Shown in pieces: positions 43,322 to 52,341 of a DNA stretch of 64,000 nucleotides. The position numbers and the translations under genes were made by a program. This DNA comes from Verrucomicrobiales bacterium (GTDB lineage Bacteria > Verrucomicrobiota > Verrucomicrobiia > Verrucomicrobiales > DEV007), in assembly GCA_021648365.1 (NCBI GenBank), contig JAKISY010000007.1, positions 1 through 64,000 of the forward strand, written 5' to 3'. Within the stretch, counting starts at the first letter, position 1, and the number at the start of each line of letters is the position of its first letter. Below the pieces are notes generated by a model. It was given only the letters and a program-made list of their open reading frames with translations, did not search any database and was not told the origin of the DNA.

Positions 43322-44641
43322 ATGAATTTTCACCTAGTTTTTATCCGTTTATCCTCTTGGCTTCTCATTTTTACTCCTCTTTCACTTAGTTTTGCGGCAG
43401 GCGATTCTTCTACGGCGTGGACTTTAAATCGAGCCTTGACACAAGTTCGCATAAGCAATCCCGATGCTCGTTCAGCTGCTATTAGAATAGACAAAGCTCG
43501 CGCCGGCTTGGCTGTCGCTAGAGCTCAACTGTGGCCTAAGATTTTTGCGGAGACGGGATATGCTGCCACTGACAATCCCGTCAATGCCTTCATGATGCAG
43601 CTCAACCAGCGTCAATTTGGCTTCGGCTCAGATTTCAACGATCCCGATACGACGGATAACTGGGGCAGCGAGGTCCGCCTCGAGTATCTTTTCTATTCTG
43701 GAGGGGCGCGCAGTGCAGCCATTGACGGAGCCAATCTCAGTATCGAAGCCAGCGAACATGAAAACTTAGCCACATTGGCTCAATTAGAACTCGAAGTAGC
43801 GCGTGCTTGGTTTCAGATTTATCAAAGTGGTGAAATTGTCAAAGCCTCGCTAGCTTTATTAAACAATCAAAAATCCAATCTCCAGTTAGCGCGCAACCGT
43901 GTCGACGCTGCGACCGCGTTGCAAACCGCTGTATTAGATCTGGAAACCAAAGTTGCTGAAGCTGAAGCCAATCTTTCTTACGCCAGCAATTCAAAACTCA
44001 TAACAGTGGCTTTTTTGAAATCGCTACTGGGCTTAGAAGATTCCACCTCGTTTGTTTTGACTGCTAAGCTCTCACCCATCAAAGAGCCTAGTCAAAAAGG
44101 GCTGATGAGACATGAACTGTTGGCATTGGAAAAAAGGAAACTACAATCTGAAACGGGTATTGATCTAGCTAAAGCAGAACGCATGCCCACCGTATCTGGC
44201 TTTGCTTCGGGACGGCACGATGAAGGTTTCATCCGCCGTGGTGCTGGGGACAGCTGGATGGTAGGCGTGATGGTAAGATTAAAGGTATGGGGCGGTGGCG
44301 AAACTAAAGCCAAAATTCACAGTGCTCAAAAAGACGTGGAGTTGGCGCAAGAAGCTTACCGCAAGCAAAAGCTAGCGATTCAACTACAGGTAAAAACCGC
44401 CAAGCTGAACCTCAACACCGCTCGCAAACGCATCACTCTGGCGAACAAGGGCATCCAGAGTGCAGAAAAAAGCCTGCAACTCACACGCCAACGCTTCAAA
44501 GAAGGTCTTGCTTTGAGCACTCAATTGATCGATAGCGAAACGGCATTAGCTAACTCTCGTGTTCGACTTGCCAAGTCCCAAGCCCAAGAACAACTCGCCC
44601 TCGCATCTCTGCGTAGCGCATTGGGATTACCTATTCGCTAA
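43322..44641 (+). CDS. TolC-family outer-membrane efflux protein
   Basis: 439 residues with a signal peptide ending FAAGDSS. Two OEP repeats of long helices: RISNPDARSAAIRIDKARAGLAVARAQLWPKIFAETGYAA in the first half and ITLANKGIQSAEKSLQLTRQRFKEGLALSTQLIDSETALANSRVRLAKSQ in the second. It forms a trimeric outer-membrane channel. First gene of the efflux operon, with the adaptor 24 bases downstream. Confidence 0.88.
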   Translation: MNFHLVFIRLSSWLLIFTPLSLSFAAGDSSTAWTLNRALTQVRISNPDARSAAIRIDKARAGLAVARAQLWPKIFAETGYAATDNPVNAFMMQLNQRQFGFGSDFNDPDTTDNWGSEVRLEYLFYSGGARSAAIDGANLSIEASEHENLATLAQLELEVARAWFQIYQSGEIVKASLALLNNQKSNLQLARNRVDAATALQTAVLDLETKVAEAEANLSYASNSKLITVAFLKSLLGLEDSTSFVLTAKLSPIKEPSQKGLMRHELLALEKRKLQSETGIDLAKAERMPTVSGFASGRHDEGFIRRGAGDSWMVGVMVRLKVWGGGETKAKIHSAQKDVELAQEAYRKQKLAIQLQVKTAKLNLNTARKRITLANKGIQSAEKSLQLTRQRFKEGLALSTQLIDSETALANSRVRLAKSQAQEQLALASLRSALGLPIR

Positions 44642-44665
44642 GTAAACTAGCTATTTTTATCCATC

Positions 44666-45781
44666 ATGAAAACCATCTTTAGATCTAAAATCACCCATGC
44701 GGCGATTGCCCTCAGCTTCGTCGCTGGGTTCATCAGCTCATGCAAACCCTCCGGATCATCCGAGACTGGCAGCTCTTCAGAGCAAAGCCCTCGACCCGCT
44801 TTGAAAGTACGAACCGCAGTGCTCAAAAGCGAGCAAGTCCCCGTTTTCGAAGAAGTGGTCGGCACCGTTCGCCCCCATTTACAAGCCAGCGTTTCTGCCA
44901 AAGTCACAGGACGACTTTTGAGTATGAAAGCCGTGCCTGGCATGAAAGTGAAAAAAGGCACCGTGATCGCTGAAATCGAAGCCGAAGAAATGAAAGCCGC
45001 CCTCGAACGATCCCAAGCAGCCTATAAAAACAGCGACAGCGATCTGCAACGCTACCGCAAGCTTCTGGCCAGCGGAGCTGCCACTCAAGCAGAATTCGAT
45101 GCCGTGCAATCTGTTCAATTGATCGCCAACGCCACGGTCAAGGAAACTCAGGCAATGATTTCGAACGCAACGGTGAAGGCGCCTTTTGACGGCACTATCA
45201 CTCGCAAACTGATGGATACCGGCGACCTCGCTACACCTGGCAAACCCTTGTTCATCGTCGAAGACTCGAGCCAACTGCGCTTGGAAATCAACGTAGCGGA
45301 ATCCCTCGCTAACCAAGTGACCCTCGGGGAGAAATTTAGTATCCTCATCGCCGGAGCAAGCTCAGCACAACTCAACGGCACCGTTGCAGAGATTGCACCC
45401 GCAGCAGACACCAGTAGTCGCACTTTCTTGGTCAAACTCGACCTACAAGCCAACCCAGCCCTGCGTGCGGGCCAATTTGGTAGAGCCTATCTGCCGCGTG
45501 CTAAACGAGATGCACTGCTAGTGCCCAGCAAGGCGGTGATCGAACGCGGACAGATGGATTATGTGTTCGTCGCCGATCAGGACATCGCACGACTTCGCAT
45601 CGTTCGCACTAAAGATGAAAACCATCACTCTGATCCTGATGCCAAAACCAGAGAGATTCTAGCGGGTTTAGAAAGTGGAGAGACCGTGATCCTCTCTCCT
45701 GCTCCAGAGCTGCGTGACGGACAAAAAATCATCACCACCACCGGCGCAACTAGCCCGTCCAAATCCTCTAGCCAAAACTAA
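44666..45781 (+). CDS. RND efflux periplasmic adaptor (membrane fusion protein)
   Basis: 371 residues. Lipoprotein-type signal with lipobox around FISSCKP. HlyD/AcrA build: beta-barrel start (EEVVGTVRPHLQASVSAKVTGRLLSMKAVPGMKVKKGTVIAEIE, a lipoyl-like half), a helical hairpin (ALERSQAAYKNSDSDLQRYRKLLASGAATQAEFDAVQ), second lipoyl half (ISNATVKAPFDGTITRKLMDTGDLATPGKPLF), and the barrel. It links the RND pump to the TolC channel. The RND gene starts 2 bases after its stop. Confidence 0.92.
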   Translation: MKTIFRSKITHAAIALSFVAGFISSCKPSGSSETGSSSEQSPRPALKVRTAVLKSEQVPVFEEVVGTVRPHLQASVSAKVTGRLLSMKAVPGMKVKKGTVIAEIEAEEMKAALERSQAAYKNSDSDLQRYRKLLASGAATQAEFDAVQSVQLIANATVKETQAMISNATVKAPFDGTITRKLMDTGDLATPGKPLFIVEDSSQLRLEINVAESLANQVTLGEKFSILIAGASSAQLNGTVAEIAPAADTSSRTFLVKLDLQANPALRAGQFGRAYLPRAKRDALLVPSKAVIERGQMDYVFVADQDIARLRIVRTKDENHHSDPDAKTREILAGLESGETVILSPAPELRDGQKIITTTGATSPSKSSSQN

Positions 45782-45783
45782 GC

Positions 45784-48700
45784 ATGAGTGACCTTCACCC
45801 AAAAGAAGCGCACGGCATGGCCGGGCGTCTAGCAGCAAGCTTTATCAACTCAAAGCTGACCCCGTTATTGATCTTTTCTTCGATCTTACTCGGTGCTTTT
45901 GCTATCATCAATCTGCCTCGCGAAGAGGAACCACAGATCAAAGTGCCAATGATCGATGTGATGGTCGCGATGCCTGGCGCATCCGCCAAAGAAATCGAAG
46001 AGCGCGTCACCACTCCAATGGAGCAGTTGCTGTGGGAAATACCAGGTGTGGAATACGTTTACAGCACCTCCAGCCCAGGACAAAGCCTAGTGATCGTGCG
46101 CTTCAAAGTCGGCGAAGATGAGCAAGCTGCCCTGGTCAGTTTGAACCAACAACTGCAGTCCAACTATGACAAAATCCCTGCCGGAGTCACCTACCCACTG
46201 ATCAAGTCCAAATCGATCGACGATGTTCCTATTCTCGCCCTCACCCTACACAGCAAACGCTACGATGCCGTCACCCTACGGCGTCTCGCAGCTGAATTAG
46301 AAGGCACTATCAAAGCCATTCCAGATGTCGCTGCGACCGAGTTGATCGGTGGGCAACGCCGCGTGATCCGCGCCCTCATCGATCCTGCCAAACTTGCTGC
46401 CAGAAATCTCAGCTTAGCTGGCATCGTCCCTGTCCTGCAACAAGCCAACCGCCAATACCGAGCTGGCGATGTGACCTCTTTCAATCAAGAAGTGCTGATC
46501 GAAAGTGGCGCCTTTCTGCACTCCGCCAAAGACGCCGGGAATGTAGTTTTAGGAGCCCACCAAGGCAAGCCTATCTACCTACGCGAAGTAGCAGAAATCA
46601 CTGACGGCGGAGACGATCCGCAACACTACGTGCTCTATGGTCAAGGCGCTGGAGCGCTAATACATGGCAAACAGAGCCCTAACATGGACGGGGAAGAATT
46701 GGCAGTGACCATCACCATCGCCAAACGACCAGGCACCAATGCCATCTCCTTAGCGGAAGCCGTGCTTGCCAAAGTCGATGCCTTAAAAGGTCGCGTGATT
46801 CCTGATGAAGTGGGTATCGCCATCACTCGCCACTATGGCGAAACCGCGGCAGAAAAATCTAATGAACTTTTGTTACACATGGGCATCGCTATTTTCAGCG
46901 TTTCCATTTTGATCCTCATCATGCTGGGATGGCGTGAGTCTCTCGTCGTAGCCATCGCTATTCCCTCCACTCTGGCCCTCACGCTGCTCACTTTTTATCT
47001 CTACGGATTCACCCTCAACCGAATCACTCTCTTCGCGCTGATCTTCTCTATCGGCATCTTAGTTGATGACGCCATCGTCGTGGTCGAGAACATCGTGCGT
47101 CATCTGCGTTTGCCCAAAAATCACGGCAAATCGATGACCCTAGTTTCTCTAGAAGCCGTCAGTGAAGTCGGCAACCCTACGGTCCTAGCAACTTGGGCAG
47201 TTATCGCAGCCATCTTGCCAATGGCTTTTGTCGGCGGCTTGATGGGACCTTACATGCGCCCCATTCCTATTGGTGCCAGTGCAGCGATGATTTTTTCGCT
47301 ACTCATTGCCTTCATCGTCACCCCCTGGGCAGCGATCCGTTTACTTAAAGACACGACTCATGGAGAGTCTGGCGATCATGAGAGAGAAGGCTGGGTGACT
47401 CGTAGCTATCGTAGCTGGATGACTTTTTTACTGGGAAAAAAATCACACCAGTGGGGATTTCTTATCATTGTCGTATTACTGCTACTTGGCAGCATGGGCT
47501 TAGCTGGGATCGGATTTGTGAAAGTCAAAATGCTGCCCTTTGACAACAAAAGCGAATTTCAAGTCATCCTCGATATGCCCGAAGGCAGCGCCTTGGAGCA
47601 CACCACCCGTGTCGCACGCGAAATGGCACTGGTGATCGCTGCCCAACCCGAGGTGATCAATTATCAAGTTTACGCCGGCACCTCATCACCCTTCAATTTC
47701 AACGGCCTAGTTCGCCACTACTTCATGCGCCGCGGCACCAACGTCGCTGACATCCAAGTCAATCTGCTACCCAAAGGAGATCGTAAAGCCTCCAGTCATG
47801 ACATCGCTAAACGCGTACGCCCCAAGCTCGAGAAAATTGCCAAACGCTACGATGCTGCTATTGCTGTTGCCGAAGTCCCACCCGGACCTCCCGTGCTTCA
47901 GACTTTAGTCGCAGAAATCTATGGTCATGACCGCAGCCAGCGTGAAGCCCTTGCGTTAGAAATAAAAAACATTTTTGAATCGGTGCCGGGCGTAGTGGAC
48001 GTCGATTGGTATCTAGAACATGACCAAAAACGACTGCGTTTCCACATCGACAAAGAGAAAGCCGCCCTCAATGGCATCACCGCAGAAACCATCTCACAAA
48101 CCCTGCGCCTCGCGGTTGACGGGGTCGATGTGGAGCTCGCCCACCTGCCACGCGAAAGAGAGCCCGTCATGCTACGAGTCAAATTACCGCGTCACAACCG
48201 CACCCATGCAGAACAACTGCTCGGCCTGCGGGTGCGCTCCGGAGACGCCAATGCGCTAGCCGAACAAGCCGGCTCGATGACCCCTGCCAGCCCGCTAGTT
48301 CCATTAGGCGAGTTAGTCACCATCGAAGAAGATGTGATCGATAAAAGTATCTACCACAAAAACCTCATGCCTGTCACCTACGTGATCGGTGACGTAGCAG
48401 GAGAAAAAGAAAGCCCGGTTTACGCGATTTTGGAAATGAACAAAAAGATCGCTGAAATCGACGCGCGCAAATTCGGTGCCAGCGATGCCAAACTCAAAGT
48501 CCTCAACTCCACTATGCCCTTCCTCGATATGGAACCTTCGATGAAATGGGACGGCGAATGGCACATCACCATCGAAGTCTTCCGTGATCTGGGACTCGCT
48601 TTTGCCGTCGTGCTCGTATTGATCTATGTGCTGATGGTCGGATGGTTCAAGTCCTTCATCACTCCCATCATCGTCATGGTCGCCATCCCCTTTTCGCTGA

Positions 48701-49065
48701 TCGGTATCATGCCCGCTCACGGCATGATGGGTGCTTTTTTCTCCGCCACTTCGATGATCGGCTTCATGGCAGGAGGCGGCATCGTCATTCGTAACTCCAT
48801 CATCCTAGTCGACTTTATCCAACTACGAGTGCGCGAAGGCATGAGCCTGCACGACGCCGTGATCGACGCTGGAGCCGTTCGCTTTCGCCCAATGCTGCTC
48901 ACTGCCATGGCAGTGGTGGTCGGAGCCTCAGTGATCCTGACAGATCCCATTTTCCAAGGACTAGCGATTGCCCTGATGGCTGGTGAAATCGCCTCGCTGA
49001 TGATCAGTCGTGTCGCAGTTCCAGTGCTCTACTTCATGGTCAATCGCCACTCTCACGATGACTAA
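45784..49065 (+). CDS. RND-family efflux transporter (AcrB-like)
   Basis: 1093 residues, usual pump length with twelve membrane helices and two large periplasmic loops. Membrane part 1: KLTPLLIFSSILLGAFAIINLPREEEPQI; the proton-relay acidic pair lies in SIGILVDDAIVVVENIVRHL; the drug-binding loops follow; and the second half ends with AGGGIVIRNSIILVDFI and MLLTAMAVVVGASVI. Proton-driven export of toxic compounds or metals. The mixture of HAE and heavy-metal features does not give the substrate. Last gene of the operon, with the stop codon shared with the epimerase gene (CTAA at 49062-49065). Confidence 0.93.
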   Translation: MSDLHPKEAHGMAGRLAASFINSKLTPLLIFSSILLGAFAIINLPREEEPQIKVPMIDVMVAMPGASAKEIEERVTTPMEQLLWEIPGVEYVYSTSSPGQSLVIVRFKVGEDEQAALVSLNQQLQSNYDKIPAGVTYPLIKSKSIDDVPILALTLHSKRYDAVTLRRLAAELEGTIKAIPDVAATELIGGQRRVIRALIDPAKLAARNLSLAGIVPVLQQANRQYRAGDVTSFNQEVLIESGAFLHSAKDAGNVVLGAHQGKPIYLREVAEITDGGDDPQHYVLYGQGAGALIHGKQSPNMDGEELAVTITIAKRPGTNAISLAEAVLAKVDALKGRVIPDEVGIAITRHYGETAAEKSNELLLHMGIAIFSVSILILIMLGWRESLVVAIAIPSTLALTLLTFYLYGFTLNRITLFALIFSIGILVDDAIVVVENIVRHLRLPKNHGKSMTLVSLEAVSEVGNPTVLATWAVIAAILPMAFVGGLMGPYMRPIPIGASAAMIFSLLIAFIVTPWAAIRLLKDTTHGESGDHEREGWVTRSYRSWMTFLLGKKSHQWGFLIIVVLLLLGSMGLAGIGFVKVKMLPFDNKSEFQVILDMPEGSALEHTTRVAREMALVIAAQPEVINYQVYAGTSSPFNFNGLVRHYFMRRGTNVADIQVNLLPKGDRKASSHDIAKRVRPKLEKIAKRYDAAIAVAEVPPGPPVLQTLVAEIYGHDRSQREALALEIKNIFESVPGVVDVDWYLEHDQKRLRFHIDKEKAALNGITAETISQTLRLAVDGVDVELAHLPREREPVMLRVKLPRHNRTHAEQLLGLRVRSGDANALAEQAGSMTPASPLVPLGELVTIEEDVIDKSIYHKNLMPVTYVIGDVAGEKESPVYAILEMNKKIAEIDARKFGASDAKLKVLNSTMPFLDMEPSMKWDGEWHITIEVFRDLGLAFAVVLVLIYVLMVGWFKSFITPIIVMVAIPFSLIGIMPAHGMMGAFFSATSMIGFMAGGGIVIRNSIILVDFIQLRVREGMSLHDAVIDAGAVRFRPMLLTAMAVVVGASVILTDPIFQGLAIALMAGEIASLMISRVAVPVLYFMVNRHSHDD

Positions 49066-50042
49066 ATCACCAGAGCCTGAGCAAACTCCCGGTTTTGCAA
49101 ATACCATTCCACCGCTTGATCTAAACCTTCATCCAAACTGACGGTAGGCTGCCAATCCAGCAAGCGTTTGGCTTTGGAAATGTCTGCCCATGTGTCCTTC
49201 ATGTCAGCGGCATGAAAGGGTTTGTTCTCGATCACAGCTTTTTTACCTAAACGTCTTTCCATGCCTTCGATGATCGTATTCATCGAAGTGGGTTGATTGC
49301 CCCCGCCTAGATTGATCACTTCATATCCCAGAGGTTTGGCTGCCAAAATAGTGCCACGCGCGATGTCCTCCACAAAAGTGAAGTCGCGTGCTTGGCTACC
49401 ATCACCAAACATCTCAATCGGAGTGCCTTCATCTATCCAACGAATGAAACGGAAAACTGCCATGTCTGGACGGCTCGCCGGGCCATACACTGTAAAATAG
49501 CGCAGTACCGAAACGTCCAAATCAAACAAATGGTGGTATGTGAACGCTAGCACCTCAGCTGCTTTTTTCGATGCGGCATAAGGCGAGAGCGGTTCATTGA
49601 CGGGCAGGTCTTCCTTAAAGGGCATAGGCAAGCCCGCATAGAGAGAGGAAGTCGAAGCGATCACCAGTTTTTTTACCTCATTGGCTCTCATCGCCTGGAC
49701 GATATTGAGTGAACCCGTCACGTTGGTCGAAAAGTACACATGAGGATCTTCCAGACTGTATCGAACGCCTGCTCTCGCGGCTAGATTGAACACACAATCA
49801 AATTCATTTTCAGCGAAGACCTGATTCACCAGCTTCTCATCCTCAATACTGCCCTCGATGAGTTGCAAATTTTTCTGCCCTTCAAATTCCTTCAGCCGCA
49901 GATGTTTTAGACGCACATCGTAGGCATCATTAAAGTTATCTATAGCCACCACTTCCACGCCTGCAGCGAGAAGTTGCGCCGTCACTCGCGAAGCGATGAA
50001 CCCAGCCGCTCCTGTGACTAACACTTTATTCAAGGTCGGCAT
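49062..50042 (-). CDS. NAD-dependent nucleotide-sugar epimerase
   Basis: About 326 residues, extended SDR type. VLVTGAAGFIASRVTAQLLA for NAD binding, NLAARAGVRYSLEDPHVYFSTNVTGSLNIV, the catalytic Ser in IASTSSLYAG and YAASK for Tyr-Lys, and FTVYGPASRPDMAVFRFIRWI. The closest named type is UDP-glucuronate 4-epimerase. It prepares sugars for the cell surface, possibly with manC. Start 50042 is preferred over 50075 because it begins at the Rossmann strand. Confidence 0.83.
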   Translation of the reverse strand: MPTLNKVLVTGAAGFIASRVTAQLLAAGVEVVAIDNFNDAYDVRLKHLRLKEFEGQKNLQLIEGSIEDEKLVNQVFAENEFDCVFNLAARAGVRYSLEDPHVYFSTNVTGSLNIVQAMRANEVKKLVIASTSSLYAGLPMPFKEDLPVNEPLSPYAASKKAAEVLAFTYHHLFDLDVSVLRYFTVYGPASRPDMAVFRFIRWIDEGTPIEMFGDGSQARDFTFVEDIARGTILAAKPLGYEVINLGGGNQPTSMNTIIEGMERRLGKKAVIENKPFHAADMKDTWADISKAKRLLDWQPTVSLDEGLDQAVEWYLQNREFAQALVI

Positions 50043-50190
50043 GGCAATTTGAGATTCCTGTTCAGACACGAGCAATTTAGATTAAGGTTGATAAGTGGCG
50101 GGCATAAATGGCACGCGATTTTCTAAGATAAAGATAAGCAGTGAATATGTTGCCAGATGGAAAGCAGTCAACTGCTATGAGCAGCAAAAG

Positions 50191-50224
50191 AAAAGGCCTT
50201 CCGGATCACTCCGAAAGGCCTTTT
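50191..50224. terminator. Terminator of the outer-membrane protein gene
   Basis: AAAAGGCCTT (50191-50200) and AAGGCCTTTT (50215-50224) pair, with further CGG/CCG pairing inside. T runs follow in both directions, so it works for either strand. It closes the 50247-51065 gene. Confidence 0.85.
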
Positions 50225-50246
50225 AAGATTAATGTTAAAAGTCAGC

Positions 50247-51065
50247 TTAGAAGCTCACTGCAAAACTCACACCGTAGAAAACTTCTTCGTCGCCAATCGA
50301 ACCTGCGTTACCGCGGCTACGTGCATCTCCAGAAAAGTTAGCACTGACGTGTGGTCGTAAGACCGCGGTTTCTGTGATTTTGATTGGCAATCCAACACTC
50401 ACCAAAACGTGAGTGAAAGCGTTGGCATCATCACCAGAAAGAGCCTGTGAATAGTAATCATTCAATCCATAACCTACAGCTGCGGCAGCATCAAGACTGA
50501 GCACATCATTGAACTTCCATGTTTTGCCAAGACCCGCTTCTAAGTATTGCGCGTCGATACGGAAATCATAAGCCGCCAAAAGCGAACCCGTGATGCCGTA
50601 GAAAAGCTCGCGGCTATAGCTCACATAAAGTTCAGTGGTGTCTTTCTGACCTCCTGGTCCAGTGCCGTTATTTCCTGAAAACCCATCCAAAAAGCGGAAA
50701 TAAGTCAGGCCGATGCCAAAGGTCCCCACTTCACTCTCATAAGAAAGTGCAGTTCCGAGATTATACTCAGAGTATGCAAGATCGTTATCCATGATGTCGG
50801 TGTAGAATACGTTCGATGACCAAGTCAATTTAGATGTGATTTCTTTTGCTATAGAAACGTTACCCCAAACTGCATTGTCGCCGAACCAAAGTCCGCGAAA
50901 GATGTAGCGAGTATCATAACCAGCTGAGATTTCACCTGAGAATGTGCTCTCAGCTTCTTCTACAACAACGTTTTTTGCATCTACAGCAGGTGCAGATTCC
51001 CCAGCATTCGCGCCATTCAACGCAAATGCGCCAATAGCAGTGATCAGTAATGTTTTTAATTTCAT
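50247..51065 (-). CDS. Outer-membrane beta-barrel protein (porin-like)
   Basis: 272 residues. A clear signal peptide (KTLLITAIGAFALNGANAGES) precedes alternating amphipathic strands with many aromatics (SGEISAGYDTRYIFRGLWFG, LTWSSNVFYTDIM) and a closing strand EEVFYGVSFAVSF that ends in Phe, the outer-membrane assembly signal. The pattern resembles TorF-like putative porins that use the YIFRG segment. A related truncated copy lies just upstream. Substrate unknown. Confidence 0.8.
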   Translation of the reverse strand: MKLKTLLITAIGAFALNGANAGESAPAVDAKNVVVEEAESTFSGEISAGYDTRYIFRGLWFGDNAVWGNVSIAKEITSKLTWSSNVFYTDIMDNDLAYSEYNLGTALSYESEVGTFGIGLTYFRFLDGFSGNNGTGPGGQKDTTELYVSYSRELFYGITGSLLAAYDFRIDAQYLEAGLGKTWKFNDVLSLDAAAAVGYGLNDYYSQALSGDDANAFTHVLVSVGLPIKITETAVLRPHVSANFSGDARSRGNAGSIGDEEVFYGVSFAVSF

Positions 51066-51257
51066 AGTAATGTTAGTTTGGTAATGGTTCTACGTGATTA
51101 ACTTTTCTTAAGTAATCGGTCAAGACTAATTGACACTTTGTTACCCAAGCATTTATCGTGCCAAATCGTTGCCAGAAATTCATTTCTAGAAATTGTTTCG
51201 GCCTTCAAAGTTAGCAGCGACACGCACTAGTGGCGAACTGCTATCCTGTCAATAAAA

Positions 51258-51287
51258 AAGCCTTCCAGCTTCGACACCGAAAGGCTT
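51258..51287 (-). terminator. Terminator after the porin fragment
   Basis: AAGCCTT (51258-51264) and AAGGCTT (51281-51287) pair; on the minus strand T residues follow (plus-strand A run 51254-51259). It has the same AAGGC-type stem as the terminator at 50191, which supports a tandem duplication of gene plus terminator. Confidence 0.75.
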
Positions 51288-51309
51288 CTAAATTTTGCTA
51301 CTAAGACGC

Positions 51310-51489
51310 TTAGAATTCTGCCGTCAAGCTGATGCCGCCGTAGATCTGCTCATCTTGGAAGCTATCAATAGTACCAAGCGCGAAGCTTCCAGTTACATAA
51401 TGTCTCAAGGTCGCTGCATCCGTTAATTTGTGTGGCAATGCTGCTACCAATAATACGTTGCTGAAGTCAGCACCCGCAGTGAAGTAATC
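51310..51489 (-). pseudogene. Truncated tandem copy of the porin-like gene
   Basis: Only the last 60 or so codons remain. The translation (DYFTAGADFSNVLLVAALPH, then a terminal GGISLTAEF) aligns with the end of the complete gene: DYYS with DYFT, VLVSVGLPIKITETAVLR with VLLVAALPHKLTDAATLR, and the final F-ending strand. The 5' part is absent; the sequence upstream is the zinc ribbon gene, whose last codon is at 51489. It was not detected as a gene because it lacks a start. Confidence 0.75.
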
Positions 51490-51725
51490 TACAGCAAATC
51501 TTCATACAACACCGTTTGCTGCTCTCTTTGAGAAAGAGCCTTGGCTTGCTCAACAATGTAATCACTATCAAGCTCAAAACGGTAGCCGTGGCAGTTAGGA
51601 CATAGATTGACCTTCGCCGCGACAATAGAATCGCAACCACAGCAGACCTTATACTGCTTAGGATTGCGTGCGATTCTGCGTGCACGTCGCGCTCTTTCGA
51701 TCAATGTCGGGTCTTCTTGTCCCAT
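51489..51725 (-). CDS. Small zinc ribbon protein
   Basis: 78 residues, not a named family. A basic start (ERARRARRIARNPKQYK) is followed by CCGC-x12-CPNC, a four-cysteine zinc ribbon (CCGCDSIVAAKVNLCPNCHG). The end is acidic. Such proteins bind nucleic acid or ribosomes in other cases; here the role is unknown. Its stop codon touches the first base of the porin fragment. Confidence 0.65.
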   Translation of the reverse strand: MGQEDPTLIERARRARRIARNPKQYKVCCGCDSIVAAKVNLCPNCHGYRFELDSDYIVEQAKALSQREQQTVLYEDLL

Positions 51726-51840
51726 AGAACCGCTAATTTATCAAAAACGGACAAGTCCAGCAAGCACCAAAAGCATTCTTCCTCGAACTATTATCAAAAG
51801 CGATAATCACCGATGCACTCATCGCACTGCGATCGGGGCA

Positions 51841-51870
51841 AAAAAAAGCACACTCTGAATAGAATGTGCT
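51841..51870 (-). terminator. Terminator of rpsT
   Basis: AGCACACTCT (51847-51856) and AGAATGTGCT (51861-51870) pair with one mismatch; the minus strand then runs into seven or more T (plus-strand A run from 51841). It lies about 40 bases after the rpsT stop codon. Confidence 0.85.
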
Positions 51871-51907
51871 GATTGGAGTTCAGAAACTCCTAAAGATCCA
51901 GAGTCGC

Positions 51908-52168
51908 TTAGATAGCCGCTACCTTTTTGTGCAATTTGCTTTTGCTGCGAGCAGCTGTATTGCTATGAATCACATTCGTTTTTGCCGCTTTATCAACTAC
52001 AGAGTTGTATGAGTTGAGCGATGTGCTTGCAGCACTTTTGTCACCTGATTCGACTGCTTCAAGCACTTGTTTACGAATACCTTTTACTTTCGTCTTGAGT
52101 GCACGATTGAGTTCAGTTTTGCGTACTGCCTGACGAGCACGTTTTGCGGCTGATGCGATGTTTGCCAT
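51908..52168 (-). CDS. rpsT: 30S ribosomal protein S20
   Basis: About 86 residues from ATG 52168; a longer in-frame start at 52312 would add non-homologous residues. MANIASAAKRARQAVRKTELNRALKT and AAKTNVIHSNTAARSKSKLHKKVAAI are the S20 signatures. S20 binds 16S rRNA early in assembly. A good terminator follows. Confidence 0.95.
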   Translation of the reverse strand: MANIASAAKRARQAVRKTELNRALKTKVKGIRKQVLEAVESGDKSAASTSLNSYNSVVDKAAKTNVIHSNTAARSKSKLHKKVAAI

Positions 52169-52341
52169 AATCCTTTTATTAAAATATTCACTGCTTCTTC
52201 TGCAGCGGGCGTGGAAAATACCGAAATCCACCCGCTTGTCAAGCTCGACTTGGCAAATTGCTATAAACCCTTGCAAATCAGCCAACAACATTGAGCTTGA
52301 TGCCCTGCTCAAATCTCACCATAGTCCCTCAAACTGCTGTT

